64,000 bases of DNA. Source: Bog-257 sp963805985. Its GTDB lineage: Bacteria; Acidobacteriota; Terriglobia; Terriglobales; Acidobacteriaceae. Where the stretch lies: positions 496,001 through 560,000 of the forward strand of contig CAWDWG010000001.1 of NCBI GenBank assembly GCA_963805985.1, written 5' to 3'. The translations under genes were made by a program, and so were the position numbers. Below, in pieces: positions 60,198 to 64,000 of this stretch; within the stretch, counting starts at the first letter, position 1, and each line of letters opens with the position of its first letter. The notes under the pieces were generated by a model. That model made no database searches and had not been told where the DNA came from. It was given only the letters and a program-made list of their open reading frames with translations.

Positions 60198-61331
60198 GTG
60201 AGAAATATTCCTGTGGGGCAGGCGGTATCTGTCGGCTTGCCGCGGCAGCATGTTGGAAAGCTCTCGGCTTTCCGCACCGCCTTCCTTCTGTGGATTGCGA
60301 GCAATGTCTTCGTCAGCATGGTGGCGAAGATAGCTACCTGGGAGGGTATTGCCACCTACTACAAACTGGGGGATCTTTGCCATTGGGATTGTGTTTGGTA
60401 CGGCTCGGTGCTTGACCCAGGCTATCCACGACTTCCGCCTGCCGATGCCCACGCCAATTGGCCTTTCCACCCCTTATTCCCACTAACTGCTTACCCGCTT
60501 CATTACTGGCTGAAGCTCGACACATATCTGAGTATGGTAATTGCCAGCAAATTAGCGCTGCTGGTGGGAATTTATGCATTCATTTTGTTGGTCAGCTACG
60601 ATTCCGAGGGCGAAGTGGATAGTCTCCTCGCCGGCTCCATCGTAGCGTTCAATCCGTATCTGATCTATGCACATGCCGGCTATGCCGAGCCACTTTACTT
60701 TGCATTACTCTCGTTCGCATTTCTGTTCCTGAAAAGCAAACGCTGGATTCCCGCCGGCGCATTTGGAGCTCTGGTTTCTGCAACCCGAGTTATTGGGTTC
60801 TTATTTGCTGTTCCATATGTCGTGGCATGGCTGAAGCAACGGGACTGGCGATCCAGTTGGCGTGATCCTGCTCGTCTGCTTGGTCTGCTGCTGTGCCCGC
60901 TCGGAACCGCGGTCTTCATGCTTTACCTGTACCGGAATACGGGCGACGCGCTCGCTCAGGTCCACGCCAACGTCGCGTGGGGAAAATCACCGGGCGACCC
61001 TATCCACGTGTTCCTGCAGGCCTTCCACGCCCACCACTGGCCACGTGTTTGGGCGACTATGGTGATCGCCAGCCTCATTGCGACGGCCTTCCTGTTCATG
61101 CAGCACAAAACTGAGCTTGGTATCTATTTAGCGCTTGTGATCCTTTTATCTTTTTCAGGCGGCTATTTTGCAACGGCGCGATATGTATGGTGGCAGCCAC
61201 CAATGCTCTATGCAATTTATTTGGCGCTTCGAGGTCGTCCGCTTTGGCGGACTCTGTATCTGGTGTTTGCATCTGGTATGGCGTCATTCATGATTATTGC
61301 GTGGTTTAGCGGGCACACTTTTGTCGTATAA
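60198..61331 (+). CDS. PIG-V-like membrane mannosyltransferase (GT-C type)
   Basis: A 377-residue polytopic protein with about nine helices. The first outside loop carries CHWDCVWYGSVLDPGYP and ANWPFHPLFPL, close to the WD..HY/F and GY motifs of PIG-V type lipid-linked mannosyltransferases. A second feature is AFNPYLIYAHAGYAEPLYFA, also typical. The start is a GTG with AGGAG about 14 bases upstream. It overlaps no other gene but is followed within eight bases by the next, so the three genes to the end of the window probably form one operon. Base composition is more AT-rich than in the preceding genes. Confidence 0.8.
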   Translation: MRNIPVGQAVSVGLPRQHVGKLSAFRTAFLLWIASNVFVSMVAKIATWEGIATYYKLGDLCHWDCVWYGSVLDPGYPRLPPADAHANWPFHPLFPLTAYPLHYWLKLDTYLSMVIASKLALLVGIYAFILLVSYDSEGEVDSLLAGSIVAFNPYLIYAHAGYAEPLYFALLSFAFLFLKSKRWIPAGAFGALVSATRVIGFLFAVPYVVAWLKQRDWRSSWRDPARLLGLLLCPLGTAVFMLYLYRNTGDALAQVHANVAWGKSPGDPIHVFLQAFHAHHWPRVWATMVIASLIATAFLFMQHKTELGIYLALVILLSFSGGYFATARYVWWQPPMLYAIYLALRGRPLWRTLYLVFASGMASFMIIAWFSGHTFVV

Positions 61332-61338
61332 CATTCCC

Positions 61339-61932
61339 ATGAAGACCACCTTGATGGCGCTAATGTTTGCTTTGTTCCTATCCATCTACGGCGCTGCGCT
61401 TTTCGCGGTGTTGCATCCTCACGTCAGTGCTGCGTATAAGGCATACTACTTCGAACATATCACCTCCGAATTGGAGATTGCCAGCTATCCCGGTACACCG
61501 GAGAAGGATATGGTTTTCAGCCGCAGTGGCGTGCCTGACTGGGTACAGTACACCTTCGGCTTATCCCTACCAGACGGATGGGGACGGTGGACCGACCAGG
61601 ACCTTGATCGCATCGCCGGTCTTGTATTCAGCCGTAGTTTCAGTGGCAGTTTGTGCGTGATTTTTACCGCTCGGGCTGTTCCCTGGGCCGCTGGAAGGAA
61701 CCTTATCGTTCGCATGGGAGATCAGGCACAATCATTGCAGGTTCCCGGTACTGACCTAACCCAATATCAGGTTCAGTTCACCAATCTCCCTCCAACCGAC
61801 AGATTTGAGCTGACTATACCGGACAAAGTGCCTCGGACCATTGATATTGCCCCCGCAACTGGGGATCCTCGTCGGCTGGGATTGAATCTGGCGACATTGC
61901 GGATAGTTCCCGGGGCGTGCCCGGTTGTCTGA
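61339..61932 (+). CDS. Membrane-anchored beta-sandwich protein, unknown function
   Basis: A 197-residue protein. One N-terminal membrane helix (LMALMFALFLSIYGAALFAV) is followed by a beta domain: VPDWVQYTFGLSLPDGWGRW, SLCVIFTARAVPWAAGRNLI and VPGTDLTQYQVQFTNLPPTD. The SLPDGWGRWTD strand pattern resembles the exported sugar-envelope domain seen at the ends of some bacterial GT-C proteins (DUF7024-like). The end of the next, larger protein has a similar domain. No catalytic motif is seen. Confidence 0.7.
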   Translation: MKTTLMALMFALFLSIYGAALFAVLHPHVSAAYKAYYFEHITSELEIASYPGTPEKDMVFSRSGVPDWVQYTFGLSLPDGWGRWTDQDLDRIAGLVFSRSFSGSLCVIFTARAVPWAAGRNLIVRMGDQAQSLQVPGTDLTQYQVQFTNLPPTDRFELTIPDKVPRTIDIAPATGDPRRLGLNLATLRIVPGACPVV

Positions 61933-61994
61933 GATGACCCTACATGATCACCATGCTGGAGCAGGCTTAAGTTGCTCCTGAAGGACAAGTGTAA

Positions 61995-64000
61995 TTGCAT
62001 ACTGCGTCACAACCAAATGAGCACGGCGGTGCGGTCGATTCCCAGCAGCATCTCAAGGCACAGGCCGGCCCTGCCGACCGCCGTTCCACCACTGCTTCGA
62101 TCCTCGTTGCTGCAGCAATATTCCTGATTTTCTTGTTGGTGATAAACCACCGTCTGTTCTCCGTGCCTATCCACGAGTACACCGATTTTGCGGCCAACGC
62201 CTTGCAAATCGAGAAGGCAAAGCACTTTCACGAACTACTGGGCAACTATTCGCGTTGGGCATTCCATCATCCTGGACCGGCATTCTTCTATATCTTCGCC
62301 CTCGGCGAGAAGCTTTTTCTCGATGTTCTACACATTGTCCCCGCCGAGATGAACTCGCAGATTCTGACCATCATTCTGCTGAATACTGCGTTCTTGTTTG
62401 GTACCATCGCCATTCTTGCCAAGTATTGCCGCTCCCGATTGTTTGTTCCCGCAGCTCTATCGCTTTCGCTGTTTTTTATTTACATCGTGAATCGGACTAT
62501 ACCGGGGTCGGCGATCCTATCCATCTGGATGCCGCACGTCCTGTTGTTTCCTTTCCTGTTTTTTGTAGCCGTCTGCGCCGTGGTCGCGATAGGAGAAGTC
62601 TCGAAGCTGCCGCTGCTGACTCTAGCGGGTCTGTTGTTGATCCACGGTCATACGGCCCAACCGCTGTTCGTGGGTACTTTGTCGTTTATGAGTATTGCCA
62701 CCTTGTGGTTTCGCAAAGGCAGAGGGAGCAGCCTTAAGCAATTCGTAAGGCACAATCGCAAATCAGTAGCTATTAGCTTGATCTTGTGCGTACTATTTGC
62801 TACGCCTATTGTGCTCGAAGCTTTCCTCGATAGGCCCAATAATCTGCATGCTATTCTCGTCTACAGCGCCGGCCACAGGGGGTTGCAACAAAGACCCGGT
62901 CTTGCGCTGAAGTACGAGGCCAGCTTTCTCGCCTTCGTCCCCGACACCGAAATTGTTCTCCCCGCAAAATCGGCCCACCTGATTTCTCTTGGAGGATCGA
63001 AGACCTACGTGGTTCTTTATTGGTGTCTCGGCTGGCTACTTATAGGATTACTGATCGGCATCTACGGCAAAAAGTGGGCGGCTATTCCGTTTTTCTGGAA
63101 ATATGTAGCGGCAGAAATTCTGGTAGTCTCCCTCTTGTTCTACATCTGGACACTGAAGATGGGTGGTCCCTTATTTAACTTCAACGGATTCTTCTTTTTT
63201 GGCGTGCAGTTGTTGGCGCTGATGGTGATGGCAGCGCTTGTTCTGGATGGCTTCAATATTACCGCTCGCCCGGCCGTGGCAATTATTCTTTGTGCACTGA
63301 TTCCTACTTCAATGTTCGCCGCTAGAGACGAGTTTAAGAATGGGTGGCCGGGAGAGCCTGTTACCGACCGTATCTATGCTGCTATCCCACCTGATATCGG
63401 CCCAGTCCACCTTCGTTTTATATGGGACGACTGGCTGCAGGTGCTGGGTGTGGCCTATCGGATGGAACGCGAGGGCCGTCCATTTTGTCTGGATAATCCC
63501 TGGATATTCTCCTTCGATCCCAAGAATGTCTGTCGCGATATGGATAGCTTGAAGAACCTGGTGCTAACTCGCGTTCCCAGGGAGTGCAATCCGCCGTGCC
63601 GTGAGTTGCTGAAAGACCCTTCGTTTGAATTGCAGCTAATACCGTATCCCTTCCTTAAACTTCCCTTTGATATCAAGCCCAACAATATTCAAACTCTGAA
63701 TATCGATTTCATGACCGACGAAAATGGTCCTTCATGGTCAGGGCGCACATCGACTGTCTACTTTCGATTAGCTCCCGATTTCGGCGATGCTGCCCGGGTG
63801 CGCGTCACAGTATTAGGTAACGCGACTCCCGGCCGGCCCGCGCAAATCATTTTGAATGGTCACACCTTGGGGACGATCTCCGCCGGCCCCTCCAGCAGCG
63901 ATTTTGTTGTTGATCGATCGATACTCCGGGCCGGTGAGGAGAACGCTCTCGTCATCCAAGTGGATAATGCCGGGCCCGCTGGTCCTGACCCCCGAACATT
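61995..64000 (+). CDS. Large polytopic membrane protein with C-terminal beta-sandwich, cut by window end
   Basis: An open frame without stop runs from the TTG at 61995 (AAGGA about ten bases upstream, directly after an in-frame TAA) to the window end, at least 668 codons. The protein has about ten membrane helices, the first near residues 32-50 (ILVAAAIFLIFLLVI), with an outside loop HEYTDFAANALQIEKAKHFH and FHHPGPAFFYIFALGEKLF. The latter resembles the acidic first loop of GT-C glycosyltransferases. From about residue 575 a beta domain begins (STVYFRLAPDFGDAARVRV, QIILNGHTLGTISAG). Likely a glycosyltransferase-like partner of the PIG-V-type gene; substrate unknown. Confidence 0.8.
   Translation, partial: MHTASQPNEHGGAVDSQQHLKAQAGPADRRSTTASILVAAAIFLIFLLVINHRLFSVPIHEYTDFAANALQIEKAKHFHELLGNYSRWAFHHPGPAFFYIFALGEKLFLDVLHIVPAEMNSQILTIILLNTAFLFGTIAILAKYCRSRLFVPAALSLSLFFIYIVNRTIPGSAILSIWMPHVLLFPFLFFVAVCAVVAIGEVSKLPLLTLAGLLLIHGHTAQPLFVGTLSFMSIATLWFRKGRGSSLKQFVRHNRKSVAISLILCVLFATPIVLEAFLDRPNNLHAILVYSAGHRGLQQRPGLALKYEASFLAFVPDTEIVLPAKSAHLISLGGSKTYVVLYWCLGWLLIGLLIGIYGKKWAAIPFFWKYVAAEILVVSLLFYIWTLKMGGPLFNFNGFFFFGVQLLALMVMAALVLDGFNITARPAVAIILCALIPTSMFAARDEFKNGWPGEPVTDRIYAAIPPDIGPVHLRFIWDDWLQVLGVAYRMEREGRPFCLDNPWIFSFDPKNVCRDMDSLKNLVLTRVPRECNPPCRELLKDPSFELQLIPYPFLKLPFDIKPNNIQTLNIDFMTDENGPSWSGRTSTVYFRLAPDFGDAARVRVTVLGNATPGRPAQIILNGHTLGTISAGPSSSDFVVDRSILRAGEENALVIQVDNAGPAGPDPRT

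Overview
The window reads as a piece of chromosome from an acidobacterium, most likely class Terriglobia. The evidence is two secreted VWA proteins of the acidobacterial VWFA-related type, a GC-rich genome, dense families of short dispersed hairpins between genes, and the gene order PIN/TRAM - ispD - ispF - glnS - gltX. I see no tRNA, rRNA or CRISPR array. Taxonomy is inferred from family content only.

Layout. 1-7.4 kb: two VWA proteins, an ATP-dependent DNA ligase, a FixH-like lipoprotein, a cation diffusion facilitator and a YIP1-like membrane protein. 8.0-15.1 kb: housekeeping block of a membrane PIN/TRAM RNase-like protein, ispD, ispF, glnS, a Phd/PIN toxin-antitoxin pair and gltX. 15.1-16.7 kb: several tandem and dispersed repeat arrays, followed by a large zinc-ribbon Ser/Thr kinase with a polytopic C-terminus. 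Just after it (19.64-19.68 kb) are two palindromes that match the bacterial parS centromere consensus, the most notable non-coding signal here. 20-28 kb: c-type cytochrome, di-heme oxidoreductase, AraC regulator, DHA2-family exporter, acyl-CoA mutase large subunit, and a REP-associated transposase between matching palindromes. 28.9-34.7 kb: coiled-coil/ZapA division pair, serine hydrolase, glycerophosphodiesterase and small secreted or membrane proteins.

34.9-44.5 kb is a long leftward exopolysaccharide operon of the exosortase-associated type: sigma-54 activator, Wza-like export protein, outer-membrane barrel, Wzz-like chain-length protein, ATPase, tyrosine autokinase, sugar-phosphate transferase and gmd. 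No exosortase gene is in the window. A PilZ protein and a divergent histidine kinase/sigma-54 response regulator pair sit beside it, suggesting two-tier sigma-54 control.

48-60 kb holds translation genes: rplM-rpsI, rpsB-tsf, pyrH and frr. The usual rpsB-tsf-pyrH-frr order is split by a toxin-antitoxin pair, recQ, a porin and amt. From 60 kb a three-gene membrane glycosylation-like module begins, including a large gene that runs off the window end.

Five genes (second VWA protein, DNA ligase, PIN/TRAM protein, DHA2 exporter, tyrosine autokinase) are each recognisable over full length but broken by one or two single-base frameshifts. The even spread over unrelated, partly core genes suggests indel errors in the assembly rather than true pseudogenes, but the sequence alone cannot decide.
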